From Meconema thalassinum (lineage: Eukaryota; Arthropoda; Insecta; Orthoptera; Tettigoniidae): a stretch of DNA of 64,000 bases. The stretch is taken from NCBI GenBank assembly GCA_946902985.2, contig OX336389.2:168340704-168404703 (forward strand). Reading direction: 5' to 3'. The translations under genes and the position numbers were made by a program. Under the pieces are notes generated by a model. The model made no database searches. It saw only the letters and a list, made by a program, of their open reading frames with translations, and had not been told where the DNA came from. Below are positions 52,957-64,000 of the stretch, piece after piece (position 1 is the first letter of the stretch; every line of letters starts with the position of its first letter).

Positions 52957-53675
52957 ATATATAAGGTGCGTTCAAAAAGTAACGAGCTGGAGGCTAGAAC
53001 GCGCAAACCGGTGACGACATCGGCTAATCGTGGCGTGTGTAACGAGGTGTGGTTCCGACCAGAGCGTGGAAGGTCACATTCCGTCGCTAGAGGGCACGCG
53101 TGCACGTCACGTGACGATACAAAGCGAGCAGCAGCATGCATCAATCGTCCAACGCTGCCAGGCACATTGCAAACAGTGACATGGAGGCATCAACCGATGG
53201 GCAAAGAGGTGTTGCTCGTTTTCTGTGAGCTGTAGAGTAGGGGAAAAGGACATTCATCGCCGAATGTCACAAGTGTACGGCGAACACTGCATGTCCCGTG
53301 CAAGGGTCAAGGCGTGGCACAAGCGCTTCAGGGAAGGACGGGTGTTGTTAGCCGATGATGCCCGGTCTGCCCCCCCCCCTGCATTACCGATGACAACGTC
53401 CAGCTGGTTGATGCACTCAATACCCAGGACCACCGAGTGACAGTGAACGCCATAACCGCCTTGGTCGCTCCACGACAATGCACAACCTCATACGACCAAC
53501 ACAGTCGCGGCACTCCTGCAGAAATTCAAATGGGAGGTTCTCGGCCACCCTCCATAGAGTCCAGACCTCTCTCCCTGTTATTACGCCATGATTGGTCCCC
53601 TGAAAAGGGCTCTGCGGGGCCAACGATTCATCTCGGACGCCGACGTCCAGCTGTACGTGCGGAACTGGTTCGCCC
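52957..53675 (+). pseudogene. mariner-family transposase remnant with left terminal repeat
   Basis: The left end AAGGTGCGTTCAAAAAGTAA, next to TA, has the form of a mariner inverted terminal repeat. A frame follows, with GKDIHRRMSQVYGE and CMSRARVKAWHKRFREGR (the N-terminal helix-turn-helix and W..RF motif of mariner transposases), then DDNVQLVDALNTQDHRVTV in a shifted frame. From 53596 the C-terminal motif (GPLKRALRGQRF, DADVQLYVRNWF) appears. The middle with the D,D,D/E catalytic centre has been deleted. The right terminal repeat is missing and replaced by the SINE B tail at 53676. Confidence 0.78.
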
Positions 53676-53733
53676 ACGGGCGTCGACTAGAAAGACCTGC
53701 ACTCGGCCTCTCAGGAGACTACACGACAAAAAA
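53676..53733 (+). mobile_element. SINE B/D tail fragment
   Basis: CGGGCGTCGACTAGAAAGAC, TGCACTCGGCCTCTCAGGAG and CTACACGACAAAA match 3767-3826 almost base for base. This young-looking tail sits directly on an old transposase remnant. Confidence 0.82.
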
Positions 53734-53740
53734 AATAAAA

Positions 53741-53870
53741 TACAAATGCACACAATAGTACGACCAACACAATGGCATAAGTTATCAGACAGATTTAACA
53801 CATCTCAAGTACACGGGGCTACATTACCACGATATCGCCAAGCCCCAAATGAATCAACAACAACCACCTA
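53741..53870 (+). mobile_element. SINE family A tail fragment
   Basis: ATGGCATAAGTTATCAGACA, AAGTACACGGGGCTAC and GCCAAGCCCCAAATGAATC form the family A 3' end. It may belong with the head at 52882, in which case mariner and SINE B sequence separate the two. Confidence 0.75.
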
Positions 53871-54139
53871 ATCTAATGGAGAACCAGTAGTAGAGATATT
53901 CAGTGATATGAGGGTTATTATCAATCGGTAGTCGGGGGACACCTGGCGAGCCTAAAGCCCACAGGGCACTGTGCGACCGTATTGATTGCAGGGCGCTCAC
54001 TGAATCTCTTATTCAAATGAAGAGCGTAAGTGGTAAGTGGTAGCTCTGTCTGAAGGGCCACTTGACGCTCCAGGTCATCAGCCCACTTGTTTCTACCCAC
54101 AGCAAAGAGGACCAGAGGGATTCCACCTACACACTAACA
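53871..54139. other. No gene recognised
   Basis: GC-balanced sequence without a recognised repeat. It contains AGTGGTAAGTGGTAGC as a local duplication near 54027-54043. Confidence 0.35.
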
Positions 54140-54575
54140 AGGGACCTATGCGAGAAATGTCACATGTGTATAAACCACCTGACCGGTTTTACTGTTATGC
54201 AGACTTCTTGTTTATTTGTTTAAACGCACTTTTTAAACAAATTGCCAATATTTATGAAATCAGAATGCAATTCGTCACTGCTTAATTTTGAATGCACGAT
54301 CGATCACTTGTGAGCGCCCCCATGTGTATAATTTACCCACCTGGCGTTATTGTTATGTGGGCTCGACGCAACACAGTTCTGCCAGGGGATATCGTCTTGT
54401 TTATTTGATTAAACGCAGTTTATAAATAAATAAATGTATTTCCGTTGGCTTTTCAAGAATTGCAAGATTTTTCCTATACTACTGAGACGATTTGAAAGTT
54501 TAAGGAACAAACCACACCTTCTAACTCCCTCTGGTTTAGGAGCTTGAGTTTTGTGAAACATACATCTTAGCGAAT
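54140..54575 (-). mobile_element. Helitron-like unit M3
   Basis: Colinear with M2: CATGTGTATAAACCACC, TTTACTGTTATGC, TTGTTTATTTGTTTAAACGC twice, CAGTTCTGCCAGGGG, TAGGAGCTTGAGTTTTGTG. The terminal hairpin (TATGCGAGAAATGTCACATG) is degenerate and CTAG is lost. Confidence 0.7.
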
Positions 54576-54597
54576 TATATATTAATATGTTTCTACA

Positions 54598-54692
54598 TTC
54601 CGGTTATCAGATTATCAGACAAATTGAACACACACCCAAGAATCAGAGGCTGATGACCACGATGTTCCAAGCCTCGAAAATGAATTAATAAC
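54598..54692 (+). mobile_element. SINE family A/G tail fragment
   Basis: CGGTTATCAGATTATCAGAC, ACACACCCAAGAATC and GATGACCACGATGTTCC match the shared A/G 3' end. Confidence 0.72.
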
Positions 54693-54784
54693 CACATTAA
54701 CACCATCAAAAATCTGCCTGTACATTTAGAATTTTTGACTAATACTGTGCATTTATCCCGGAAGAGGATATAATGAACAACGTT

Positions 54785-55137
54785 TTTTAAATCGCTTATC
54801 CTCCAAGCTCGGCTTCGCCCACGGACTCTGTGAGGGCTAATTCCTCTACCGCCACAAGGATAGAGTCTTCATCAGCAAATACAACTGGGGATGGTGACAG
54901 GGCGACTGCTAACTTGGGTCTAATGAAGGAAGGGTCTGGGCAGCGAGTGGGAAAGAAGTTGGCCGGGGACCTGTTGACAGGAAAAGTCCCGGCATTTATC
55001 GGGGGGAGGGGGGGGGGGGGTGAAAATGGGAAACCATGGAATTCAGGTTGGCCGAGGTGGGATTTGAATCCACGCTTACCCAATACCAGCGAGGCACAAG
55101 GTAGCGCGTTACCACTGTCGGCCACCGTGGCCGGTAT
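54785..55137 (-). mobile_element. SINE family I
   Basis: The minus-strand head CGGCCACGGTGGCCGACAG precedes the B box (complement of GGGATTTGAATCC near 55061-55073) and the core (complement of GGGAAACCATGG). A polypurine G-run at 55001-55020 follows. The 3' portion extends to CTTATCCTCCAAGCTCGG. A truncated relative is at 20845-21021. Confidence 0.78.
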
Positions 55138-55189
55138 GATTAACAATACCTTCTGTTTCATTTTTGGCTGTTTCCTATGGGTTGATGTC

Positions 55190-55600
55190 AAGATGCTTGC
55201 CACGGTGGATAAGTGGTTATCGTGTCGGACTACCAACCCCAAGCTTACAGGTTCACTCCTGGCCGTGGTAAGTGATTTTTGAAAGGCGACAAAAATGTCG
55301 GCACGCATGTCTTACGTTGTTGGCTTGTTAAAGAACCTATTTGAATTCAGTAGGCCGTGTTCATAATGGCAAAATTAATCTCGGGATTTTCCGCCAACAC
55401 AAAGTTCCTCCTTTCTCTACTAGAAAGCGCTCTAGTGTCAAGGAGTTTAGATATCTAACCTCCTTGACTTTCATAGCGCTCCAAGGAGCGACAAAAATTC
55501 GACATGCAAGCTGCCCTCTGGGCGCCAAATAACAAAGATTGCACCCGGCATCCGAGGCCATACGATATTAATATTATGTCAAGATTATTTAAGTGAAGGG
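55190..55600 (+). mobile_element. SINE family Q
   Basis: The head has GTGGATAAGTGGTTATCG (A box) and CAGGTTCACTCCTGGCC (B box, 55249-55265). The body includes GAAAGGCGACAAAAATG and CTTGACTTTCATAGCGCTCC. The tail has CTGGGCGCCAAATAAC and CATCCGAGGCCATACGATA. Only one copy in the window. Confidence 0.7.
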
Positions 55601-55623
55601 TATAAAAAGTAATTTTTAGGTAG

Positions 55624-55624
<1 letters not shown>

Positions 55625-55704
<80 letters not shown>

Positions 55705-55915
55705 TTCATTGGTTTTACGTTCTCACTGTGGCTTATTGAGATGCCGGGGTTCCGGAATTCTTCCCAGAAGGGGATCTTTAACGTGCTGGTAAATCTACAG
55801 ACACGGCTCCCTCACATTTGCGCATCCTCAAATGTCAGCTAACTGGGTCAGGATTTGATCCTGCAACTTTGGGAACAGCAGGCGAGAACGTTACCGCTGC
55901 GCCACGGAGCCAGTC
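55625..55915 (-). mobile_element. SINE family F with long TTA tail
   Basis: The plus-strand view begins with about 25 TAA units (55627-55704), then GGTTTTACGTTCTCACTG, GAGATGCCGGGGTTCCGG, GGGGATCTTTAACGTGC, and the head complement (GGATTTGATCCTGC and GCTGCGCCACGGAGCC). The TAA run is the 3' tail of the retroposon. Confidence 0.88.
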
Positions 55916-58900
55916 ATATTTAGGTAGAGGGAATTCCCATACAGAAACTAGACTAGAAATCATTTATATAATCTTAAGCTATGAGGGGGCTAAATGGATG
56001 CCTTGAATCGTTTTCGCTTAATTCCTTTAAAATGGTTGGTTTAATTTTGTTTAATGTATAAAACAAAAGTCATTGGAAATTACATTATGAAAATATTTGC
56101 CGTATCACATTTTGATGGAACGAATCCTGAATGAGATATGCGAAAAACAGAGAAGGGGGAAGACAATTGCACAAGCTGAAAGCGCGGGCATGTGCTGGGT
56201 GGTGCAGCACTAACCGTGATAAGTAGGCTACGTGCGTCCCATTCAGTTTCACAAGGAGACGTTTTGATCTCCTTATTTGCTTCTTCATAATTTGTAGTGC
56301 TAACTAAGGGTACATTTTGACGTGACAACGTCAAATAAATTGGCGTTCGTGAAAAAGTGTTACAGTGAAAGGTGATGATATCGGTTTATCTCTCTTCTGC
56401 TGCAACGCTTTCTCTCTCTTCTGTTGCTGCGCTCGAGTGTCGCTACTGTGGTTTCTGGATGTCACGGGTGGTGTATTCTTTGAAATACACGGCTAGTTAG
56501 AGTTAGCTCTTGCTGCTCTTTGCTTTTCATTTTCATTCGTTTCTTTTATTTTTCTCTCGCAGAAACCAAAAGGGACCCCCTTTGGATTCCCCTTTTTCTT
56601 TGACCATGCTCTAACATTTCTATAAGTTTGTTTCAGTTATGTATTCCTTGCAAAGTAACGGCACTCCACGTGGCAACCTGCCGAAGTTTTTAGATTTATC
56701 GAGTTCAAGAGGATTTACACACCATTCCAGCAGGCGTCGTCTTCGTCGTTAGCTCTCATCTCCTTGAAGACCCTACTAAATGAAGAAAATTATTCTATAT
56801 AAAGTGTTTATTTTGCTTATATGTTTCCCATCCTGTTTCTTGGTTCCCCTGTCATCCCCACCTCTCCTTCGTCTTCTTGCTTGCCGTGTGTTCGAACTCT
56901 CCTTCACTTCTCGTGTCGTCTGCCTGGAGAACAGTTCAACCTCTCTCAGAGGTTCACTTCCTCTATAAATGAAGTGATTCAAATCGGACGCTATGTTTGA
57001 ATTTTTAGTGTAACGGTTGCTGGAGGCTTCAATCTGCAATCCATCATGCAAGTTAAGTAACTATCTACATTGATTTGATACCATTTTAGAAGGTTTTAAA
57101 CAACATTTTAAATGCCTTGAATGAAAGTTATAAGCAGTGTTGGGATTTACGCAAACTTGTGAAATAACTGCCGCCGAGGGAATTGTCACGCCTAAGCTAA
57201 CTAAGCTTATTTCTAAACCTGAAATTTGGTGCTTCTTGTACTAAATAGGGGATACCTTCCCTACAACGAGGGATTTATGCCAATTAATAACTTTCTAAAA
57301 CTTAACTTGCTGCCTCCGAGGGATTACTACCGCTTGATTTAACTGTCATTTTATCTCTGGAAATTTCTATTCCAAACGGACTCCATACAGTGATGAATTA
57401 TACCCAATACTGTCAAAATTACCACAACTTAAAGTGAAACAGAACTATTAACTGCAATCCAAAAACTCTCTAACGCAATAAACCTATTCAAGTCAAACTC
57501 AGTGAATTCATAAACTGCGATATCAAGACTACATACCGCTAAAACCCGTCAAAGTGCAATTTAATGAACCTATACATACGGCAATAGTGACACCTTACAA
57601 TCTCAACAAACTTCAGTGCTACAAAAACAGTGTCCGTTCAACAATCTACCACGCCGCGATTCGTTCGAATTTATAAAAACTGGCCCGGACTCAAATCCCA
57701 TGTTTCCTACACTCCTAATCCCTTTACTAACAATTCTAAACTAATTACTTTGCTATGAGGCCTCGCATATTTTAGCCCCCCCCCCTTTTTTTTTGCTCTA
57801 TAAAACACTTTTTCATTCTGTAAAAATAACTGTGGTTATAACCCACGTTTTAATACTGTTCTTTTCCTGCTTCGTCTAGGAAGTGAGCGTTTTCTAATTG
57901 TTAAATTACCTTGCTTATGTAATCCAGGTTTCGTTAATACGACCTGCCCAATTTGTATGTAGCATATCTTAATTTCTGTGTCAATACAACAGTGGTTATA
58001 GGAACCACTTATTAATCTTCTTTTTTCTTATCCTGCTAAGCCCAGGAATGCATAATTCTTTGCTTACCCCTAAGGTACTCTAAAAGCCTTATTTTGGAAA
58101 AAATAATATTCTACCTAATTAATTTAGTGAAATATCAAATCAAACTGTGATTCCTTTACTATTGTCATTATAGGCTTTAAACTTCTTAATTTTATGCAAA
58201 TTTCAAAAACGCTTGTAAGGTTTTAGTGCTTGTAAAAGGTTCGAAACCTTGAAATTGTTTAACACTAATGTTAATTGTAGACCTTCTGGTTATTATGGGT
58301 CTAAGACCTCAAAAGTTTACTAAAACAACCAAATTTGTTCTTAGCTTAAAATGGATTTAAAATCTAATTGTTGCCATTTTTAAACTTCCTCAATTTGTTA
58401 AATAAATTCTCTATTATTTGTTTCATACTTCTCTTGCTAGAAAAAAAACGGTTAGGCAGGACCTTCTCTTCCCTAATTTTCCTCCTAACATTATTCCCTA
58501 TTCATAGAAAAAGACAATCACTGAATGACAAATTTATTAAAAACTCATCACTTGTTGCGTTTAAAACAAGACTTTTAGGAACAACATTTACTAAGTTTCT
58601 TTTAGCTATCACAGCTAATTCTAGTAAATCATTAAGGCAAGTATAGCTCGCTCCGCCAGCTTCCTACTTGTAGAGATTTTCTCTCTGACTTGTGTTTTAC
58701 TGTAGAAATTGTGGTTTTGTTTAAGTTAGGTTCGAGGTTTTCCTCCTTTCTAAACTTTTAGTCGGCACTCTCCTGGATAAGAGTTTAGCCTGCTTTAAAT
58801 GCAACAATTGGTACTCTCTGAAGATTTCTAATAATAATAATGATAATAATAATAAAATTATTGCTAAAAGCACTACAGTCGCTTTATCTCTGCCCACTCT

Positions 58901-59372
58901 GGGGGCATTCGGCCTTTCTGTTGGAGATCCGACAGTGTCTGATAATAAAAATATTCCAGCTAATTTAAATCCTTCTGGCATTTCAGAAGGCTCTCTAAAA
59001 GTTCACCCTTTTGAAGGGAAAGTACATAATTCATTGCTATTTGGCACCACTTGGTCCGCCAGCCCACTACGTCCCTACAATATACCCGCAATCACGCTCG
59101 GGAGGGAATGAGCACTTAGTGATTGCTTGCCGGCGACCTCAGCTCACGCTGCGCTCTCCGTTAGCCTTACCCAAGTCCCCGCGCATTTCAGGCACTTCAT
59201 GGGCATTGTGCAGTGAAATCTCTTTTTACATCGTTACCACCTTATGGCTTTGTGTTGGATTCTCTTCCTCTCTACTTAAAATTGTTCCCACTCCTAAACC
59301 TACTTCATTTTTTTCTCATCATCTTCCCTCAGGTAGTGTTGACACTCAGTGTTAAGCTACCAACGGGTGAAC
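55916..59372. other. Long stretch without a recognised gene or repeat
   Basis: This is 3.4 kb of mixed DNA. There is CT-rich sequence at 56370-56580, low-complexity C and T runs at 57774-57793, a short TAA tract at 58829-58857 and many AT-driven frames. No domain, B box or terminal repeat was found. It may be worn LTR or LINE DNA of unknown type. Confidence 0.4.
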
Positions 59373-59945
59373 CTCAGGATGGATTTTGATGTGGTTTTCA
59401 CCAATCTGTAAAGGATATCTCGAGAAAGATTTCTGTAGAAAATAATTTATTTATGATCAAAGGAAGCCGAGCAGTAACGATTTCAGTGAAACATTCGAAA
59501 AAAAAACAACACATGGCGTCCGTGCGCTTTTTAAGCTTACGCTGGGCAAACCGTTAAAATATCTATAGCCTACACTATAGTGTAAGAATTGTTCAGGATG
59601 AAAAGTTCTACAAAATAGTCCGCGATAGCATATCTCTATCTTCAATACATCGCCCATTATAAGTGTTTTTACGTTTTTATTTGTTCCAACAATCTCCATT
59701 CAAATACTGAGGCGACAGTTTACGAGCTAGCTAGGGGCGAGCCTATCACCTCAGTTACAGCCTAGCTAGCGGGCGAACATACAGTATTACCCCAGATACA
59801 GCCAGCAGCAAACTGTCGAGTCGTGTTGAGTTAAAACTTCAGGGAAGAGAGGTTGTGTTTGGGTTTTCCCTGGAAGTGCAACTCGGCTTTTCTTCATTTC
59901 GCCTGTGAACTTTCCGTTCTGCAAAATACACAATTAAAAATATAC
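59373..59945 (+). mobile_element. Helitron-like unit L6, internal fragment
   Basis: It runs from GGATGGATTTTGATGTGG through GGAAGCCGAGCAGTAACG and AGCCTAGCTAGCGGGCG to TGGAAGTGCAACTCGGC and GCAAAATACACA, colinear with L5, but lacks both ends. Confidence 0.8.
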
Positions 59946-60057
59946 GAAGCTGAAATTTCGCAAGAGCTACAGTTTAAACAAATCAGTCCGAGAATACGTT
60001 GTCACGCTCAAATATCGTCTCGCACCGTGGTTGCACACACCCAATAATTTTTTAAAT

Positions 60058-60335
60058 TATTGTTAATTAATTTTAGGGACTTGGGGCATTTTGGTCATCA
60101 GACCAGGGTAGTTGGGTGTGTGTTGAACCTGTTTGATAACCTGCATTTACGTGATGACTGTAGCAGTGTATTAGGAACAGGCGTGGGGAAGTTGCCTCGG
60201 GACTAGAAGTAAGGTACTGTCCCGGCATTTGCCTGGAGGGAGTGTGGAATAAACCGGGAAAAACTACACTCAGGGTGGTCGCTGTGAGTTTCGGGATTCG
60301 AACCTGCTATCTCCGGACTTGCTGCAGCTGCCGTT
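60058..60335 (-). mobile_element. SINE family G, minus copy
   Basis: GGGACTTGGGGCATTTTGG tail, GGCATTTGCCTGGAGGGAG core, GGGATTCGAACCTGC B-box complement and GCTGCAGCTGCC head complement. Confidence 0.83.
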
Positions 60336-60399
60336 TTGCACTGCAACGATGCGAGGTAATGGTAGACCTACATTTCTCTCTACTAGGAACTGCTCTAGA

Positions 60400-60750
60400 C
60401 AGAGCCAGAAGTCTTGCACCCCACGGCGAGCGGTGTGCATTAAATCGCTCACCACGACCGCGACGGGGAGCTGTAGCAAGTCCGGTGATCAGAGGTTCAA
60501 ATCCTGGCGCTGACAGTGGCTATTTCCCCCGTTTTTTCACACTCCCTCCAGGCAAATGTCGGGATAGTAACCGGTACCTTATTTCAAGTCCCGGGGCACC
60601 TTTCCCCATTCCTATTTATAATGCAGCTACACACACTACTACAGTCACCACAGAAACATAGGTTATCAGACAAATTCAACACACACCCAAGTACACGGGA
60701 CATAAGGCCCAAGCCCCTTCTACGAATTACCAACAAGAAAAGCAATGAAC
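60400..60750 (+). mobile_element. SINE family G, plus copy
   Basis: It has GCTGTAGCAAGTCCGG, the B box GAGGTTCAAATCCTGG (60491-60506), the CCCTCCAGGCAAATGTCGGG core and the tail GGTTATCAGACAAATTC. It lies head to head with the copy at 60058-60335, so the pair forms an inverted arrangement. Confidence 0.83.
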
Positions 60751-60889
60751 TAGGGCTCAGGATCAGAAACGTTTTTGCGATGTCCCTATTAATCATTTAA
60801 AATCGTCTCTGAGAGAACGCCTCCCCCCCCCCCTAAAATCGTTTAAACGTTTTGTAGAGAAACGTTCTCTCAAACGTTTTGACTTTTCG

Positions 60890-61158
60890 TTTTCGTTTTC
60901 GTAGTCAGTTTATCTTCCAGGTAGGCTTTTCCCACGGACTTAGCACGGGATCCCACCTTTACCGCCTCTACTGGCAGGGTCCTGGAGCTTGACATCGAGT
61001 CGGGTGATACAACTGGGGAGTTGGGAATAGCGCCTCGCTGAAGCGGCCTCACCTGCAAAGCAAACAGTGGGCCTCATGCGGGATGGGACGGGATGAGAAG
61101 AATGGGAGGGATAGACAAGGAGGAGGGAAGGAGGCGGCCGTGGCCTGACGGTAGGTAC
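60890..61158 (-). mobile_element. SINE-like family E, uninterrupted but cut by the large element
   Basis: CCAGGTAGGCTTTTCCCACG, then CCTGGAGCTTGACATCGAG (the empty F site), then GAGGAGGGAAGGAGGCGGCC and GTAGGTAC. The core that should follow is replaced at 61159 by TGTGCCCG. Confidence 0.82.
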
Positions 61159-64000
61159 TGTGCCCGTTTCCCTGATGTCACGTCGGGCCGGCAATCACAA
61201 CGTGATGTCCAAGAAACGATACATAGAAAAAATAATTAAATTTAGGTGTCCCTGAAATATATATCCGGAAAATATCTAATCAGCTGTAAGCTCGGGCAGG
61301 CAAGAGATCGAGTATCTCGGGTCGTTTAATGAGATAGGTGAGAAAGGGTGACTCGGACTTATATTTCCAAATAAAATAGGATAGTATCATTCAATCAGCT
61401 AGAAGCTAAAATCTGCAGGAATAATTTAGATCTTCTGAGATAAAATGGTCTCTTTTATTTTAAGAGCAGACGAACACACACAAAAAATAAAAAATAAATA
61501 AAACACTCCTACAATGAAATAATTGGTCTATTCTTACATTGGGATCGTGGATCCATAAGTCCTATACTACCATTTGATTGTCCTATATTAATATTTCTTT
61601 GGGGTTATGTTAAGTTGAAATTAGAGTTCAATCGTTCGTTGGGTAAGCCGAATTTGAATTAAATAAGAAATATTTCACTGCACTTTTCCTTGTTTTCAGT
61701 TTTTGGTTCAATAAAGAAAATTAAATTTGGCTCACCACATATTTCACTTCCCCAGTAACAAATCTATCTAAACACACTGAAAATGTCACACATGTTATTA
61801 ATTAATTAATGCGTGGATTAATCATCATAGATTAATCATGATCTTAAATAAATATTAAGTAATAAATTGATTTAAATTTTTACAAGTTATATATGACATT
61901 ATCGTAGAGTAATGTTGAAATAATATCCAGTTCATCTCATTTCCATGTTAATGTTCAACAACTGTACTCTAATCCTTGATTAATTTGCAGCAATATGTTC
62001 ATCATAAATGTATATTCCATGATCTGATTTCAATAAATTATTATTATAAATAAATAAACATAATTCCTTTCCATAATCATTATTATCATCATCAGCGTAA
62101 TTAATTAATTGAGATTGCATTGTTAATTATCAATTTAATTGGTTACAGATCACCTGTAATTTAATTAGTCAGTCATCAAAGAAATGATTAGATTAAACTA
62201 ATTCCAATAAATTATTTTTAATGTTTCTCGAAGTTCATATAAACAGCATTTAAAATTATATCATAAATGTTCATCATATCATTATTATTATTATCAGCAT
62301 AATAATAATTATTATTATTAGCAAGCACATCATAAAGTATCATGTTAGGACTGTGTTAACACTGACACATCCTTGAATTCTACTAATCACCAATTCTCTC
62401 ATTACACATTTCAATCTTCTAATTACATATACTGTATATTGCCTTGGCCACCTGACTCACATCCAATTGTTGCCACTATAAGACCACTTTAAATAAAGTG
62501 TCTACAACATTAATATAAAAACGTGCTACCATTATATGTGCTGTTTCCAAAAATGTTTATTCAAAATGCTTCATAATACTCGATAATCCACTAAATTAAT
62601 CATCTGAATCCTTTTAATTCCATCAATTCAAAATTGATAACCAATAAATTCACAATCTATTAACTGCTCTGTATTCGCAATTATAATTCATATCTTTATC
62701 ATAAATTGCCATACTAAATGCAATCAAGACCGATGATAACTATCAATTAATTATAATTATTAATTAATTCTGCATAAACAATTCAATTATGATTCATAAT
62801 TAATTCATCATGTTAAATTAGATTCAATTAGTCAAACTAAGCAACTATTGTTGCTAAATATCCGTTAAACCATCATAAATCGCGCCAATATTGATCGTGC
62901 TGAAATATTCAGAACCGCGAAAAATTATTAAGATGGTATGAAATTAAATTAATTTAAATTTATTAATTAAGTAATGAAATTATAAGTTATTAAGTTCGTT
63001 GAAATATGTGTGAAATTATTATCAATAGCAATGTCTTACTCCTAAAATGCTCTTTATGTTTGAAAATCAGGCACATTATAGCAGTCAACTGAAATAAAAA
63101 TCAATGATTAACTCATGGCAATGGCTGTCATAGTGTAGAATAGGTGTAGTTTGGACTCACTGCCCTTAAAGGTGGTATGTTGTCGGACGATGTCATGGTG
63201 GTTAAAGTTGCCTTCAACTTGCAAGATCGTCATTTATGAATTCATGGTACCCCATCATCTACGTGTTGATTGTATGGCGTATTTGAGTCTTCTAATCCTG
63301 GCATCCATCTATGCTCATAAGTTTTCCCTGATTTCGTTTAAGCCTTCATCATGTTGAATGAGTATATGTTCTTGAATATTCCCATGTTGATCAGATTACG
63401 TGATGATTGCATGTTGAAAAATCTGGATCCCCAAAAGTTCATCTGAGTGTCCGCCACTGCTGGTTTATTGTTCCACAAATTACTAATCTTCATGTCCTGC
63501 ATTAGGTTTACTGTATTGTTCATTGAATTGTGTTCTGTTCAGAAATATGTTCAAATCAAGAGTACACGCTTGAATAATATAGTGTGAATGTCTTGCTATA
63601 AGAAGCTTACGACTTCGCATAGCAAAACTGTGCTTATGTGTAGAACTATGGTGTGCAGTTAGCCTTCATCATGTTGAATGATATGTCCATTGCAGTGTGG
63701 TGTAAAATCGTAAAATTTCCTTACATCAGCCTCTGCATATTCACACGTTTTACACTGAATTTATCACCTGTAGAATATCAAGTTACCGTTCGTTCGTCGT
63801 GTATCGAACTCACGTTCACTGGCGAACTTAACTTTCGCGAACTCGATCCGTCTGTAATCAGAATCTCGGCTAGTTAGGTTTGATATTCAACCGTAGACTG
63901 TCTGCGAAAACGCATTCCGGCACGACATCGTTTCGAAGTCTTGCTTCCTCGTCACGTGGGGTGGAATGGGTAAGGAGAAATCATCCCTCTTGCTGTTGTC
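61159..64000 (+). mobile_element. Probable second copy of the large TG..CA element (window ends inside it)
   Basis: It begins TGTGCCCGTT exactly where family E breaks, against TGTACCCGTT at 5813. A colinear phrase GAGTATCTCGGGTCGTTTAA (61312) matches AAGTATCTCTAGGGTCG (5971). Both copies then have a TTTATTTT...CAGAC phrase, a long AT-rich stretch, and a block near the right with TGGATCCCCAAAAGTTCATC (63423) against TCCAAATCCTCACG and AAAAGTTCAT (9009-9032). Similarity is patchy. No coding domain is visible to 64000. Confidence 0.5.

Noticed and set aside
54796..55308. 170-codon minus and 150-codon plus overlapping frames
   Set aside because: Both cover SINE families I and Q; the residues follow the SINE sequence and do not resemble a protein family.

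Overview
This 64 kb window is almost entirely transposable-element and satellite DNA from a large, repeat-rich arthropod genome. An insect is likely; a polyneopteran with a bloated genome is a guess. The evidence is the element spectrum: many tRNA-derived SINE families, Jockey- and RTE-like LINE fragments, a Ty1/copia element, a mariner remnant, Helitron-like ends and large minisatellite arrays. All recognisable coding sequence belongs to mobile elements and all of it is broken. I found no convincing host gene, no functional rRNA or tRNA gene, no CRISPR and no bacterial-type operon.

Layout. 1-1040: 3' end of a Jockey-like LINE. 1.3-4.5 kb: SINEs, a ~265-300 bp satellite and a perfect hairpin. 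4507-13506: a decayed copia element with two LTRs and a TGTAC target duplication. It sits in an older SINE and is itself split by a 4.44 kb TG..CA element (5813-10252) flanked by GTAT; the start of a probable relative lies at 61159. 14.3-16 kb: more of the same satellite. 16.4-22.7 kb: Helentron-like end, short tandem repeats, a CpG-rich patch, and SINEs of six families, some nested. 22.8-23.9 kb: an unidentified ORF split by a foldback element. 25.2-26.3 kb: Jockey-like LINE on the minus strand. 26.5 kb: a hammerhead ribozyme motif. 26.8-36.4 kb: nested SINEs, tandem Helitron-like units and a 923 bp foldback MITE. 36.6-39.2 kb: two LINE fragments. 39.7-43.9 kb: a 293-bp satellite with a three-monomer higher-order repeat inside an element with inverted ends. 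44-48 kb: Helitron-like and foldback elements. 47.9-52.8 kb: a LINE endonuclease region split by a 3.5 kb Helitron carrying a 128-bp satellite. 52.9-55.9 kb: a mariner remnant among SINE pieces. 56-59.4 kb: nothing recognisable. 59.4-61.2 kb: Helitron fragment and SINEs. 61.2-64 kb: second large element.

The insertions give a relative chronology through target-site duplications and interrupted repeats: SINE inside SINE, copia inside SINE, large element inside copia, MITE inside SINE, Helitron inside LINE. The most noteworthy items are a complete-looking hammerhead ribozyme (26556-26600), a roughly 55-75 bp hairpin retroposon present twice with its own target duplications, the 879-bp higher-order satellite packed with YY1/Pho-like motifs, tandem Helitron dimers with a shared junction, and a group of SINE families that appear to swap heads, cores and tails. 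Family letters A, B, C and so on are local labels I assigned. All calls are by eye, without alignment software or database search, so repeat edges are approximate unless a target duplication fixes them.
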